From JBKBMT01 sp046295655 (GTDB taxonomy: Bacteria; Pseudomonadota; Alphaproteobacteria; Rhodobacterales; Rhodobacteraceae): a DNA stretch of 21,866 nucleotides. The stretch spans positions 1 to 21,866 of the forward strand of contig JBKBMT010000048.1 of assembly GCA_046295655.1 (NCBI GenBank), in the 5' to 3' direction. This document shows, in pieces, positions 1 to 7,745 of the stretch. Every line of letters begins with the position of its first letter. The stretch's first letter is position 1. The notes under the pieces are model-generated. The model was given only the letters and a program-made list of their open reading frames with translations. It did not search any database and was not told the DNA's origin. A program made the translations under genes and the position numbers.

Positions 1-1767
1 GACGAGCGAACAGCGGCGCAGCGCGGGCTGCCGTTCAAGGTCTTGTCGTCACGGCGGCAAGCAAATCTTGTCGTTCTTGCCGTCGAACCCATGCGCGATG
101 GACGTTCCAGTGCTGCGCTTGATGAAAGCCTCGAGGGTTCGCGCGCAGTTTGGTACGGTGAGGCCAGCGGCAGGGGGGAGGTCGTTGTTGTCGACCCCGA
201 CAAAGGCGAGTTTGCCCTTCGCTTCGTCCAGGGCCCACTGCCGGACGCCGATGAGCGCGTCACTCTTTATCCCCAGGACTTCATCACGCCACTCATTGAA
301 TTGTGGCAGCGGGAGCCAACCAGGAAAAAAGCTGCAGCGGCTCTACGCCGGAGTGAAAAAGAGCCCGCAGCGGAAACGAAGGCACTTCCCGCCGACTTTT
401 CCATGCTCCGCGCTCGGCAGGAGCAGGCTGTGTCGTTGCCCTTGAATCGCTTGGGATTGCTTCATGGGCCGCCTGGCACTGGCAAGACGTTCACGATGGG
501 GGGCATGATAGCGTATCTGCTTACCAGGTTCAGGAACGCGAAGATCCTTGTCAGCGGCCCAACAAACACGGCAGTTGATTCAGCGCTGATTGCCGCGGAT
601 GATTGGCTGAATAGAATTGGGCGCGACGATCTCCGACAATCGATGAAGCGGATCGGTTCCCGTTTCGACACGCAAAAATTCCGCGGTCGTGAACATTTGC
701 TCGCGCAGGGCATCTATGAGGCGTCGCTGGAAATCAGCATGCTGGAGCTCGAGGAGCCTTCGAAGAACGACATCGAGCGCTACGTGGCGTGGAAAGAGAA
801 ACTTGAAGCTGCTCGCGCCAAGCTGAAGACCGATGTCGGGCACATTGCGGCGTCTTCACGCGTCGTCGCAATTACAACCAACTCTCTTTTCCGGCACTTC
901 GACAGCATCGCAAAGCCAGGCGGTGGGGTTTGGCATTTTTCAATCGCCGACGAGGCCAGCCAGATCATGTTGCCGGCGGCCCTGATGGTCGCCAGCATCG
1001 CGCAATGCGCCACGTTCGCTGGAGATCCGCAACAGCTGGCTCCAATCGTCCAGAGCGACGATCCGTCGACACAGTCCGTTCTCGGCCGGACAGCTTTTGA
1101 CGTATTCAAGGATGCACCCAGCGTGTTCCTCAATGAGCAATCGCGGATGTGCCAGGGCGTCTGCGATATCGTTTCTCACACATTCTACCGTGGCGAGCTC
1201 ATCGTGTGCAGAAAAGCCGCGCAGGATCCGGAATGGAAGCGAGCCCGTTTGCCCTGGTATCTCGATGGCCGTGAAATCCCTCGTGTGCTCATAGATGATC
1301 GTGCTGGCGACGCGACCTGGTCGAAAAAGTACAACGGCAAGATCCGTTTCGCATCCGCCGAGATCATCGCCGCCTTGGTCCACGAGCTGCTAGGTTCCTA
1401 TGTTGAAGCGGACGATATCCTGATCCTCACGCCGTTCCGCGCTCAGCGAGCACTCATCAGGTCGATGCTTGGACGCCAGGGGCAGAAGGAAGTTCGTGTC
1501 AGTACAGTCCATCGTGCACAGGGTAGCGAGCGAAAAATCGTGATATTCGATCCCGTCGATGCTGGGAGCCCGTTTCTGAACAGCGAGACCGGTCGGCGGC
1601 TCATCAACGTTGCTGCGTCCCGTGCTCAAGCGCACCTCATCATACTCGCTGGTGAAACCGATCTTCGGAACCCATTCCTTTCCGCCATATCCGTTCGCGC
1701 ACGACGGCTTTGGGATCGGAACGGTGACTACGCAAACCCGCTTCGAGTTCGCCTTCGGCAAGCTTAG
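1..1767 (+). CDS. SF1 helicase, Upf1/DNA2-like (5' partial)
   Basis: The frame is open from base 1, so the start lies left of the window; a TTG at 43 is an internal possibility only. The 588 codons present carry the ordered motifs of an SF1B DNA2/NAM7-type helicase. Counting from the window edge these are Walker A GPPGTGKT (residues 156-163), Walker B DEAS (317-320), motif III GDPQQLAP (341-348), TPFRAQ (about 477), motif V STVHRAQGSE (501-510) and motif VI NVAASRAQ (536-543). Such proteins are ATP-driven translocases on DNA or RNA. The roughly 150 residues before Walker A may hold a separate accessory domain that I do not recognise. Codons ending in A or T and A-rich runs are commoner here than in the genes after 3000, suggesting transfer. 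Stand-alone helicases of this type occur in defence and integrative islands, but no partner gene is visible. Confidence 0.9.
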   Translation, partial: DERTAAQRGLPFKVLSSRRQANLVVLAVEPMRDGRSSAALDESLEGSRAVWYGEASGRGEVVVVDPDKGEFALRFVQGPLPDADERVTLYPQDFITPLIELWQREPTRKKAAAALRRSEKEPAAETKALPADFSMLRARQEQAVSLPLNRLGLLHGPPGTGKTFTMGGMIAYLLTRFRNAKILVSGPTNTAVDSALIAADDWLNRIGRDDLRQSMKRIGSRFDTQKFRGREHLLAQGIYEASLEISMLELEEPSKNDIERYVAWKEKLEAARAKLKTDVGHIAASSRVVAITTNSLFRHFDSIAKPGGGVWHFSIADEASQIMLPAALMVASIAQCATFAGDPQQLAPIVQSDDPSTQSVLGRTAFDVFKDAPSVFLNEQSRMCQGVCDIVSHTFYRGELIVCRKAAQDPEWKRARLPWYLDGREIPRVLIDDRAGDATWSKKYNGKIRFASAEIIAALVHELLGSYVEADDILILTPFRAQRALIRSMLGRQGQKEVRVSTVHRAQGSERKIVIFDPVDAGSPFLNSETGRRLINVAASRAQAHLIILAGETDLRNPFLSAISVRARRLWDRNGDYANPLRVRLRQA

Positions 1768-2092
1768 AGCACCGCCACCGCTACGCGCCATTCAGCCAGC
1801 GCACCCAGCGGCTGCGCCTACCGCCCGTCGCGGCTCTGTTCCCTTTGAGAGCGATGGACACAGGGGCCGAAGTTTTGGCGGAGTTGAAAGTCAGGCCATT
1901 GGAAAGGCGAGGAAAAATCCGACCGAACCGAATTCGGCGAGGTTCGCCCGAACAGAGACGGAGCGCCGTTCAGAGCCCGGTACGGGCCCGGCGCGCAGTC
2001 TCAGAGGTTCGGATGGGGAAGGCAAAGCACTTTGAAAGCACGACTCTTTCCGCGCCGCGCGGGGCGTCTGTCGGTGTTCGCAACAGGGGTGA
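1768..2092. other. Gene-poor interval between helicase and tRNA-Ser
   Basis: No convincing gene is seen. Short open frames exist (for example 1845-2105 on the plus strand), but they run into the tRNA and encode low-complexity Arg-rich sequence. The interval has small dyads: CCGAATTCGG at 1928-1937, CGAACC/GGTTCG at 1924-1929 and 1941-1946, and GTTCG/CGAAC at 1942-1953. It lies just beyond the 3' end of tRNA-Ser(GGA), where an integrated element would begin, and may be island-edge remnant sequence. Confidence 0.5.
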
Positions 2093-2182
2093 TGGCGGAC
2101 AGTGAGGGATTCGAACCCTCGAGACGGTTCCCCGCCTACACACTTTCCAGGCGTGCGCCTTCGACCACTCGGCCAACTGTCC
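2093..2182 (-). tRNA. tRNA-Ser (anticodon GGA)
   Basis: On the minus strand a 90-base class II tRNA folds fully. The acceptor stem GGACAGT pairs with ACTGTCC, followed by discriminator G and an encoded CCA (2093-2095). The anticodon stem CACGC/GTGTG holds the loop CTGGAAA, giving anticodon GGA. There is a long variable arm (GGCGG/CCGTC) and a standard T arm with GGTTCGAATCC. It reads UCC and UCU serine codons. The 3' end points towards the helicase at the left of the window, so it is a candidate integration site. Confidence 0.97.
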
Positions 2183-2359
2183 TTGAAAATCCACTTAGCG
2201 ACGAAGACGGGATGGCGCAAGACGGTGGCCTGACCCGCCGCCGATCGGTCACCAACCCCCGGCTGTCAGGCTGTCACATGCACCCCTTGTCAACTTGCGG
2301 CAGGAAAGCCCTGCAAACGCCTGACCCGCCTGTAACCTGCAATTCTTCGACGGTGCGCC

Positions 2360-2818
2360 ATGCCCGGACCCGATCCTGACGGACTGGACTCTGACGAAAC
2401 GCCAGACGGGCGCCCGATCATCAGCGCGATGGTCTGGCGCAGTCGATGGCCTTCAATCTGCGCGGGATGCCCTCGGACCCGGCTTGCCCGCGCCCGTGCC
2501 GTGCTTGCCAACCTCTCTTGCGGCGGCTGGATCTGCCCCGCCTGCGGCCATCCGGTGCCGCTCTGGCGCCGGGCGGATGCGGTCTATTGCTCGACCCGGT
2601 GCCGCAAGCGGGCGGCGCGAGAACGCCGCAAGCTGCTGGCGGTGTGGCCAGTCCTTCGCCTGCAGGGCGCAAGACTGTGCCGGAGACTCGGCAAGCACCG
2701 GCCAAGCCCGTCAAGGTTCCAGTGCAATCGTCCTGCATGCAAGGCCGCGGGCAAGCACTTTCGAGTATGGGGGGTGATTTGGCGGGTAGCTCCGCGAAAT
2801 CCGAGAAAAACAAATTAA
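2360..2818 (+). CDS. Small Cys-rich putative zinc-binding protein
   Basis: This is a 152-residue protein, predicted from a frame with strong GC third-position bias, especially from residue 30 to 115. It is basic and rich in cysteine. A likely zinc-binding unit is C59-x2-C62-x14-C77-x3-C81, followed by the basic stretch RKRAARERR (82-90). This resembles the short FCS/MYM-like treble-clef fingers common in bacteria. Further Cys pairs are at 34/37 and 122/127, and single cysteines at 54 and 107. Family knowledge suggests nucleic-acid or protein binding, but no specific function can be assigned. It lies between two minus-strand tRNA-Ser genes, and its stop falls 12 bases before the second. The first 25 residues look weakly coding, so the true start could be further in. 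Confidence 0.6.
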   Translation: MPGPDPDGLDSDETPDGRPIISAMVWRSRWPSICAGCPRTRLARARAVLANLSCGGWICPACGHPVPLWRRADAVYCSTRCRKRAARERRKLLAVWPVLRLQGARLCRRLGKHRPSPSRFQCNRPACKAAGKHFRVWGVIWRVAPRNPRKTN

Positions 2819-2830
2819 ATCAAATGCAGG

Positions 2831-2920
2831 TGGCGGAGAGGGTGGGATTCGAACCCACGGACCCCGTGAAGGGTCAACGGTTTTCGAGACCGCCCCGATC
2901 GACCACTCCGGCACCTCTCC
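2831..2920 (-). tRNA. tRNA-Ser (anticodon CGA)
   Basis: A 90-base minus-strand class II tRNA. The acceptor stem GGAGAGG pairs with CCTCTCC, followed by discriminator G and an encoded CCA (2831-2833). The anticodon stem GCGGT/ACCGT encloses CTCGAAA, so the anticodon is CGA, reading UCG. The variable arm (GACCC with GGGTC) is long, as expected for tRNA-Ser, and the T loop GGTTCGAATCC is standard. A T-rich stretch lies just beyond its 3' end. Confidence 0.97.
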
Positions 2921-3077
2921 GCACCCGGCGTCCTGTAATCAAGGTTCTGCGGCTGCGCAAGCGTCGAATGCGTCGGATGGCGCCCTCACGTTCGCGTGGC
3001 GGCCGGCCGGCGCCGGCTTGGCAGGCGCCGGGCCGTGGGATACCTACATGCCAGCCGATGAACCGGAGTGTCCCCGC

Positions 3078-3899
3078 ATGTTCCGACGCCTTCTGTTCCT
3101 GCCCGTCATCCTGCTGCTCGCCCTGCCGGCGGCGGCCGATCCGGTAGGCCGACTTGCCGATGCGCTGCAGATCGACCGGCTGATCGGCATCCTGCGCGAC
3201 GAGGGGCTTCGCTATGGCGGAGAGCTCGAGCAGGAGCTGTTCCCGGGCTCGGGAGGCACCCGCTGGGCTGCCATCGTCTCGTCGATCCACGCCCGCGACC
3301 GGATGCGTGCCGCCGCGCTCGAGGCGCTGCGCGAGGAACTGGCCGGACAGGAAGCGGCTGTGGAGACAATGTCCGCCTTCTTCGAAACCGAACTCGGGGC
3401 CCGGATCGTCGGACTCGAACTGACCGCGCGCGAGGGGTTGCTCGAACCGGCGGTCAAGGATGCGGCAGAGCTCGCCTGGGAGGACATGGTGGCGGCCGGC
3501 AGCCCGCGCGTGCGCCAGCTCGAACGGTTCGCCGAGGTCAACGACCTGATCGAACAGAATGTCGCCGGCGCGCTGAATGCCAATCTGGCGTTCTGGCAGG
3601 GCATGCTGGAGGCCGGCGCCTCGGATCCGTCGCTTGCCGAAAGCGAGATGCTGGCCGACCTGTGGTCGCAGGAGCCGCAGATCCGCCAGGACATGCAGGA
3701 CTGGCTGTTTCCCTATCTCGCGCTTGCCTACCAGCCCCTGGAGGATTCCGATCTCGCCGCCTATATTGCCTTCAGCGACACCGAGGAGGGGCGGATCCTG
3801 AACGCAGCCCTGTTCTCGGCCTTCGACCGGCTGTTCGCCATGCTGTCGCGCGATCTCGGCTTCGCGGCTGCGCGGTTCATGCAGGGCGAGGACATCTGA
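3078..3899 (+). CDS. DUF2059-type secreted protein
   Basis: The ATG at 3078 gives 273 residues and places a clean signal peptide at the N-terminus: MFRRLL, then a hydrophobic core ending LALPAAA, with cleavage likely before D21. An upstream in-frame ATG at 3018 would bury this signal and is disfavoured. The mature part is helical and acidic, with repeats of the kind found in DUF2059 proteins of Rhodobacteraceae. Examples are a central segment about a FFETELGARIVGLE helix and a C-terminal segment with YIAFSDTEEGRILN. The expected location is the periplasm. The family function is unknown. No catalytic motif is visible. It stands alone upstream of rplU, whose promoter begins 11 bases after its stop. 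Confidence 0.85.
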   Translation: MFRRLLFLPVILLLALPAAADPVGRLADALQIDRLIGILRDEGLRYGGELEQELFPGSGGTRWAAIVSSIHARDRMRAAALEALREELAGQEAAVETMSAFFETELGARIVGLELTAREGLLEPAVKDAAELAWEDMVAAGSPRVRQLERFAEVNDLIEQNVAGALNANLAFWQGMLEAGASDPSLAESEMLADLWSQEPQIRQDMQDWLFPYLALAYQPLEDSDLAAYIAFSDTEEGRILNAALFSAFDRLFAMLSRDLGFAAARFMQGEDI

Positions 3900-3909
3900 C
3901 CGGCGACGC

Positions 3910-3950
3910 TTGACAGCGCCGGGCTTTGGCCCGATAAGCCGCCATCCCGG
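3910..3950 (+). promoter_or_regulatory. rplU-rpmA promoter
   Basis: A -35 box TTGACA (3910-3915) is followed by a 17-base spacer and a -10 box GATAAG (3933-3938). The bases from the -10 onwards (3933-3950) match those of the rplM promoter at 16 of 18 positions. Transcription would start near 3945, leaving a leader of about 128 bases before rplU. Confidence 0.7.
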
Positions 3951-3984
3951 CGCGGCGCGGCCACGCCGGGTTCGATTTTGATGA

Positions 3985-4017
3985 CGCCCCGAATCCGGGG
4001 CGCGCTGCCCGAGGCAG
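3985..4017 (+). promoter_or_regulatory. Hairpins in rplU leader
   Basis: Two adjacent stems lie inside the predicted untranslated leader. One is CGCCCCG/CGGGGCG with loop AATC (3985-4002). The other is CTGCC/GGCAG with loop CGA (4005-4017). Ribosomal-protein leaders are often bound by their own product, but such control is inference here. The hairpins could also simply protect the mRNA. Confidence 0.4.
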
Positions 4018-4072
4018 GAAACGCCGGTCGGACCGGGGCCGAAGGGCGCGGCAACGAAGAAAGGAAAGACCC

Positions 4073-4474
4073 ATGTTCGCGGTCCTCAGGACAGGCGGCA
4101 AGCAGTACAAGGTCCAGCCGGGCGACGTGCTGCGCGTCGAGAAGCTGGCGGCGAATGCTGGCGACAAGGTCCAGTTCAACGAAATTCTGATGCTCGGGGG
4201 CGAGTCGCTGACCGTCGGAAACCCGCTGGTCGAAGGCGCGGCCGTGCAGGCGGAGGTGATCGACCAGGTGCGGGGCGACAAGGTGATCCATTTCGTCAAG
4301 CGCCGCCGCAAGCACAGTTCGCAGCGCACCAAGGGCCACCGGCAGCATCTCACGCTGGTCCGCATCACGGATATCCTCGGGTCCGGGGCTGCGGGCTCGG
4401 GCGTTCCGGCCGCAACCGGCACGGCCGATGCCCGCCGCGCGGCACACGAGACCAAAGCGGTCGCCGCGGAATAA
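4073..4474 (+). CDS. rplU: 50S ribosomal protein L21
   Basis: The 133-residue protein begins MFAVLRTGGKQYKVQPGD, the signature start of L21, and has the conserved basic stretch HFVKRRRKHSSQRTKGHRQ (about 74-92) that contacts 23S rRNA in this family. Residues 1-103 correspond to the usual bacterial L21. The Ala/Gly/Thr-rich tail of about 30 residues (from GSGAAGSG) is an extension of the sort seen in alphaproteobacteria. An AGGAAAG ribosome-binding site precedes the ATG. It is first in an operon with rpmA, 12 bases downstream. Confidence 0.98.
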   Translation: MFAVLRTGGKQYKVQPGDVLRVEKLAANAGDKVQFNEILMLGGESLTVGNPLVEGAAVQAEVIDQVRGDKVIHFVKRRRKHSSQRTKGHRQHLTLVRITDILGSGAAGSGVPAATGTADARRAAHETKAVAAE

Positions 4475-4486
4475 GGAGACAGGCTC

Positions 4487-4756
4487 ATGGCACACAAGAA
4501 AGCAGGCGGTTCTTCCCGCAACGGGCGCGACAGCGCCGGCCGTCGTCTGGGCGTCAAGCTGTTCGGCGGGCAGGTCGCCGTTCCTGGCAACATCATCGTC
4601 CGCCAGCGCGGCACGCGGTGGTTTCCGGGCGAGGGTGTCGGCATGGGCACCGACCACACGATCTTTGCGACGGTCGAGGGCCGGGTCACCTTCCACAAGG
4701 GCCTCAAGGGCCGAACCTTCATTTCGGTGCTTCCGGTGGTGGAGGCCGCAGAGTAG
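4487..4756 (+). CDS. rpmA: 50S ribosomal protein L27
   Basis: The 89-residue protein starts MAHKKAGGSSRNGRDSAGRR, the diagnostic L27 N-terminus that reaches the peptidyl-transferase centre, and continues with LGVKLFGGQ and the family motif RQRGTRWFPGEGVGMGTDHT. Length is normal. The start needs no N-terminal processing peptide of the Firmicutes type. AAGGAGA lies before the ATG. It is co-transcribed with rplU, and a strong hairpin terminator follows. Confidence 0.98.
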   Translation: MAHKKAGGSSRNGRDSAGRRLGVKLFGGQVAVPGNIIVRQRGTRWFPGEGVGMGTDHTIFATVEGRVTFHKGLKGRTFISVLPVVEAAE

Positions 4757-4783
4757 CCGATCCTTTACGTTACGCGTGTAATC

Positions 4784-4821
4784 GGGGGGTCGGCAGAGAT
4801 GCCGGCCCCCCGAAGAGTTTT
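4784..4821 (+). terminator. Terminator after rpmA
   Basis: A 12-pair stem, GGGGGGTCGGCA with TGCCGGCCCCCC (one G-T pair), closes the loop GAGA at 4784-4811. TTTT follows at 4818-4821 after GAAGAG. The T tract is slightly displaced, so termination may be partial, allowing read-through into the acetyltransferase gene and obgE. Confidence 0.7.
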
Positions 4822-4940
4822 CGGGTTCCGTTCCCCGATTGGTGACTGAGCGTTGCCGCAACAGGGTCTTGTGCCCGGACGCTGTTGCGCCCACCTTGTC
4901 ATCCTGGGGGGTCCGGTCTTTCGCTTCGGAGGAGGAAGCA

Positions 4941-5495
4941 ATGAAGATCGATCCTGGCGCCGGCACGTTCACCGATGCTCAGCCCGTGATCGGGACCGAG
5001 CGGTTCGTGTTGCGCCCGCCGCGTGCCTCGGATGCGGGGCTGATCGCGATGCATACCGGCGACGCGCGGGTTGCGCGCGCGACCTCGTCGATCCCGCATC
5101 CGCTTCCGCCCGGCGCGACCGAGGCCTTCATCGCCCGGGTGACGGCGCCGGGACGGACCGAAGACGCCTGGGTGCTGGACGGGTCCGCACATGGCTCGGC
5201 CGAAGTGCTGGGGGTCATCTCGCTCAAGCGGATGGATCGGGCGCAGTCCGAGGTCGGCTACTGGATCGCGCCGGCCTTCTGGAACAGCGGCCTTGCCTCC
5301 GAGGCGGTGCGGGCGCTGCTGGCCGCCAATCCGCAATCGGTGCGGACGGTTTTCGCCGCGGTGTTCCAGGATAATCCGGGCTCGGCCAGGGTTCTGACCA
5401 ACAACGGCTTCGAATACCTCGGCGATGCGGAATCCTTCAGCGTCGCCCGGGGTGCGCGGGTGCCGACCTGGACCTACCTGAAACGTCTCGGCTGA
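4941..5495 (+). CDS. GNAT family N-acetyltransferase (RimJ/RimL-like)
   Basis: The start at 4941 is chosen because GGAGGAGGAAGCA lies immediately upstream; an earlier in-frame GTG at 4839 lacks such a site. The 184-residue protein has the fold order of RimJ/RimL-like GNAT enzymes. TERFVLRPPRASDA (19-32) is followed by the central strands EVLGVISLKRM and EVGYWIAPAFWNSGLASEAV, which includes the acetyl-CoA pyrophosphate loop region. QDNPGSARVLTNNGFEYLGD, the typical C-terminal motif, comes last. It would move acetyl from acetyl-CoA to an amine; the substrate is unknown. Its position between rpmA and obgE hints at a translation-related target, but that is inference from position. Confidence 0.85.
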   Translation: MKIDPGAGTFTDAQPVIGTERFVLRPPRASDAGLIAMHTGDARVARATSSIPHPLPPGATEAFIARVTAPGRTEDAWVLDGSAHGSAEVLGVISLKRMDRAQSEVGYWIAPAFWNSGLASEAVRALLAANPQSVRTVFAAVFQDNPGSARVLTNNGFEYLGDAESFSVARGARVPTWTYLKRLG

Positions 5496-5535
5496 CGTCA
5501 CCGGACCTCGGCGACGCAGTTTGCCGTTGAGCCCG

Positions 5536-5562
5536 CCGCCCCTTCGCCCTATGGCGGGGCGG
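5536..5562 (+). promoter_or_regulatory. Hairpin upstream of obgE
   Basis: In the 91-base gap before obgE, CCGCCC and CGCC pair with GGCG and GGGCGG around a CTAT loop, with three unpaired bases on the 5' arm. There is no T tract, so it is not a standard terminator. It could be an mRNA-processing or stability element ahead of obgE. Confidence 0.35.
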
Positions 5563-5586
5563 AGCAAGGAGTGCCGGTCGCATCCG

Positions 5587-6615
5587 ATGAAGTTCCTCGA
5601 TCTCGCCAAGGTCCATATCCGCTCGGGTGGCGGCGGAGCCGGTTGTGTCAGCTTCCGGCGCGAGAAGTTCATCGAGTTCGGCGGCCCCGACGGCGGCGAT
5701 GGCGGCAACGGCGGCAGCGTATGGGCCGAGGCGGTCGAGGGGCTGAACACCCTGATCGATTTCCGCTACCAGCAGCATTTCTTCGCCCGCAACGGCCAGC
5801 CCGGCATGGGAAGCCAGCGCACCGGGAAGTCGGGCGAGGACATCGTGCTGCGTGTGCCGGTGGGCACCGAGATACTGGACGAGGACGAGGAAACCCTGAT
5901 CGCCGACCTGACCGAGGTGGGCCAGCGGGTGCTGCTCGCGCAGGGCGGCAACGGGGGCTGGGGCAACATGCGCTTCAAGTCCTCGACCAACCGGGCACCG
6001 GCCCGGGCCAATCCCGGCCAGCCGGGGGTCGAGCGCACGATCTGGCTGCGGCTGAAGCTGATCGCCGATGCCGGGCTTGTCGGTCTGCCGAATGCGGGGA
6101 AGTCCACCTTCCTTGCTGCCACATCGAACGCCCGGCCGAAGATCGCGGACTATCCTTTCACCACACTGCACCCGAACCTGGGCGTGGTCGGGGTGGACGG
6201 GCGCGAATTCGTGCTGGCGGACATCCCGGGCCTGATCGAGGGCGCCTCGGAGGGCAGGGGGCTGGGCGATCAGTTCCTCGGTCATGTCGAACGCTGCGCC
6301 GTGCTTCTGCATCTGGTGGACGGCACGTCCCAAACGATCGCCGGCGACTACCGGACCATTGTGGCCGAGCTGGACGCCTACGGCGCGGGGCTGGCGGAAA
6401 AGCCCCGGATCGTTGCGCTGAACAAGGCCGATGCGCTGGACGCGCGGAGCCGCGCGGCCCGGAAGCGATCGCTGGAAAAGGCGCATGGCGGGCCGGTCAT
6501 GGTGATTTCGGGCGCCAGCGGCGAAGGTTTGCAGGAGGTGCTGCGCGCCTTGTGGCGCCAGATCGCGCTGGCGCGCGGCGAGACGGACGTTGACGAGGGG
6601 ACATGGCAACCCTGA
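5587..6615 (+). CDS. obgE: Obg/CgtA GTPase
   Basis: This 342-residue protein begins MKFLDLAKVHIRSGGGGAGC, the glycine-rich Obg fold that occupies residues 1-160. The GTPase domain follows with G1 GLPNAGKS (166-173), G3 DIPGLIEG (212-219), G4 NKAD (279-282) and G5 SGASGEG (308-314). Obg proteins bind the 50S subunit and monitor assembly and stress. The length matches the shorter alphaproteobacterial form without a C-terminal OCT domain. The start at 5587 fits the domain boundary; GGAG lies upstream at a slightly long distance. The gene overlaps proB by 13 bases, indicating co-transcription with proline synthesis, and it sits with the 50S genes rplU-rpmA as in many bacteria. Confidence 0.97.
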   Translation: MKFLDLAKVHIRSGGGGAGCVSFRREKFIEFGGPDGGDGGNGGSVWAEAVEGLNTLIDFRYQQHFFARNGQPGMGSQRTGKSGEDIVLRVPVGTEILDEDEETLIADLTEVGQRVLLAQGGNGGWGNMRFKSSTNRAPARANPGQPGVERTIWLRLKLIADAGLVGLPNAGKSTFLAATSNARPKIADYPFTTLHPNLGVVGVDGREFVLADIPGLIEGASEGRGLGDQFLGHVERCAVLLHLVDGTSQTIAGDYRTIVAELDAYGAGLAEKPRIVALNKADALDARSRAARKRSLEKAHGGPVMVISGASGEGLQEVLRALWRQIALARGETDVDEGTWQP

Positions 6616-7736
6616 CCGCCTCCACCCCGACGCGACCGGATCTGCGACGGGCCCGCCGGCTGGTGGTCAAGATCGGCTCGGCCCTGCTGGTGGACCGGCG
6701 GTCCGGTCTGCGCGAGGACTGGCTGCGCGGTCTTGCCGCCGATGTCGCCGAATGGCGCCGGGCCGGGACCGATCTGATCCTCGTCTCCTCCGGCGCGATC
6801 GCCCTCGGCCGGCGCGATCTGGGCCTGCCGGAAGGCGCGCTGCCTCTGGAACAGAGCCAGGCCGCAGCTGCCGTGGGCCAGATCCGCCTTGCCCGCGCCT
6901 ATGAGGAAGCGTTGGCTGTGCACGGGCTTCGGGCGGCGCAGATCCTGATGACGCTCGAGGACACCGAGAACCGCCGCCGCTATCTGAACTCGCGCGCGAC
7001 GCTGGCGACGCTGCTTCAGCTTGGCGTCGTCCCGATCGTGAACGAGAACGACACGGTCGCCACCGACGAGATCCGGTTCGGCGACAACGACCGGCTGGCG
7101 GCGCAGATCGCGGTGACGGCCGGTGCCGATCAGCTGATCCTGCTTTCGGACGTGGACGGTTTCTACACCGCCAATCCCCGGCTCGACCCCGCGGCGCGGC
7201 GGCTCGATACCGTGCCCGAGATCACGGCCGAGATCGAGGCCATGGCGGGCGATGCGGTCTCGGGTCTGTCGAAGGGCGGCATGCGCACCAAGCTTCTGGC
7301 CGCCCGGACGGCAGTGGCGGGGGGCTGCGCCATGGCGATCATGGAAGGCTCGGTCAACCGGCCGCTGTCGGCGCTTGCCGCGGGGGCGACCTGCACCTGG
7401 TTCCTGCCGCAGGGCGATCCGCAGGCGGCCCGCAAGCGCTGGATCGCCGCGATGAAACCCCGCGGCGAGGTCCGGGTGGATGCCGGCGCGGCTGCGGCGC
7501 TGGGGCAGGGAAAGTCGCTGCTGCCCGCCGGGGTCGTCGCGGTTGCCGGCAGCTTCGGCCGCGGCGATCCCGTGGCGATCCTGGGCCCCGGTGGCCACCG
7601 GCTCGGCAAAGGGCTGGTCCGATACACTGCCGCAGAGGCCGCCGCGATCGCCGGCAAGCGCAGCAGCGAGATCGCGTCGGTGCTGGGCTGGCCAGGGCGG
7701 GCGGCGCTGATCCATCGCGACGACATGATCCTGTAG
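6603..7736 (+). CDS. proB: Glutamate 5-kinase
   Basis: ProB phosphorylates glutamate with ATP, the first and usually feedback-controlled step of proline synthesis. The 377-residue protein has the amino-acid kinase domain with VVKIGSALL (21-29), VSSGAIALGR (61-70), NENDTV (147-152), FGDNDRLAAQ (159-168) and LLSDVDGFYT (180-189). A C-terminal PUA domain of about 90 residues contains GKSLLPAGVVAVAGSFGRGD. Length and domain order are those of the full E. coli-like enzyme. The ATG lies inside the end of obgE, and proA begins 9 bases after the stop. Confidence 0.97.
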   Translation: MATLTASTPTRPDLRRARRLVVKIGSALLVDRRSGLREDWLRGLAADVAEWRRAGTDLILVSSGAIALGRRDLGLPEGALPLEQSQAAAAVGQIRLARAYEEALAVHGLRAAQILMTLEDTENRRRYLNSRATLATLLQLGVVPIVNENDTVATDEIRFGDNDRLAAQIAVTAGADQLILLSDVDGFYTANPRLDPAARRLDTVPEITAEIEAMAGDAVSGLSKGGMRTKLLAARTAVAGGCAMAIMEGSVNRPLSALAAGATCTWFLPQGDPQAARKRWIAAMKPRGEVRVDAGAAAALGQGKSLLPAGVVAVAGSFGRGDPVAILGPGGHRLGKGLVRYTAAEAAAIAGKRSSEIASVLGWPGRAALIHRDDMIL

Positions 7737-7745
7737 GGGGCGGGG

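Noticed and set aside
1942..1953. GTTCG/CGAAC dyad considered as a LexA box
   Set aside because: The alphaproteobacterial SOS box is GTTC, seven bases, GTTC as a direct repeat. This dyad does not fit.
1845..2105. 86-codon frame between the helicase and tRNA-Ser(GGA)
   Set aside because: It ends inside the tRNA and has no ribosome-binding site or recognisable content. It could be a remnant, but I cannot support a gene.
2183..2300. Promoter for tRNA-Ser(GGA)
   Set aside because: A GCCATCCCG stretch like that of the ribosomal-protein promoters appears on the minus strand (about 2208-2216). No matching -10 or -35 boxes are in register, so no promoter is called.
4857..4889. CGCAACAG/CTGTTGCG inverted repeat before the acetyltransferase gene
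   Set aside because: Eight pairs with a 17-base loop. It could be an operator or hairpin, but nothing else supports it.
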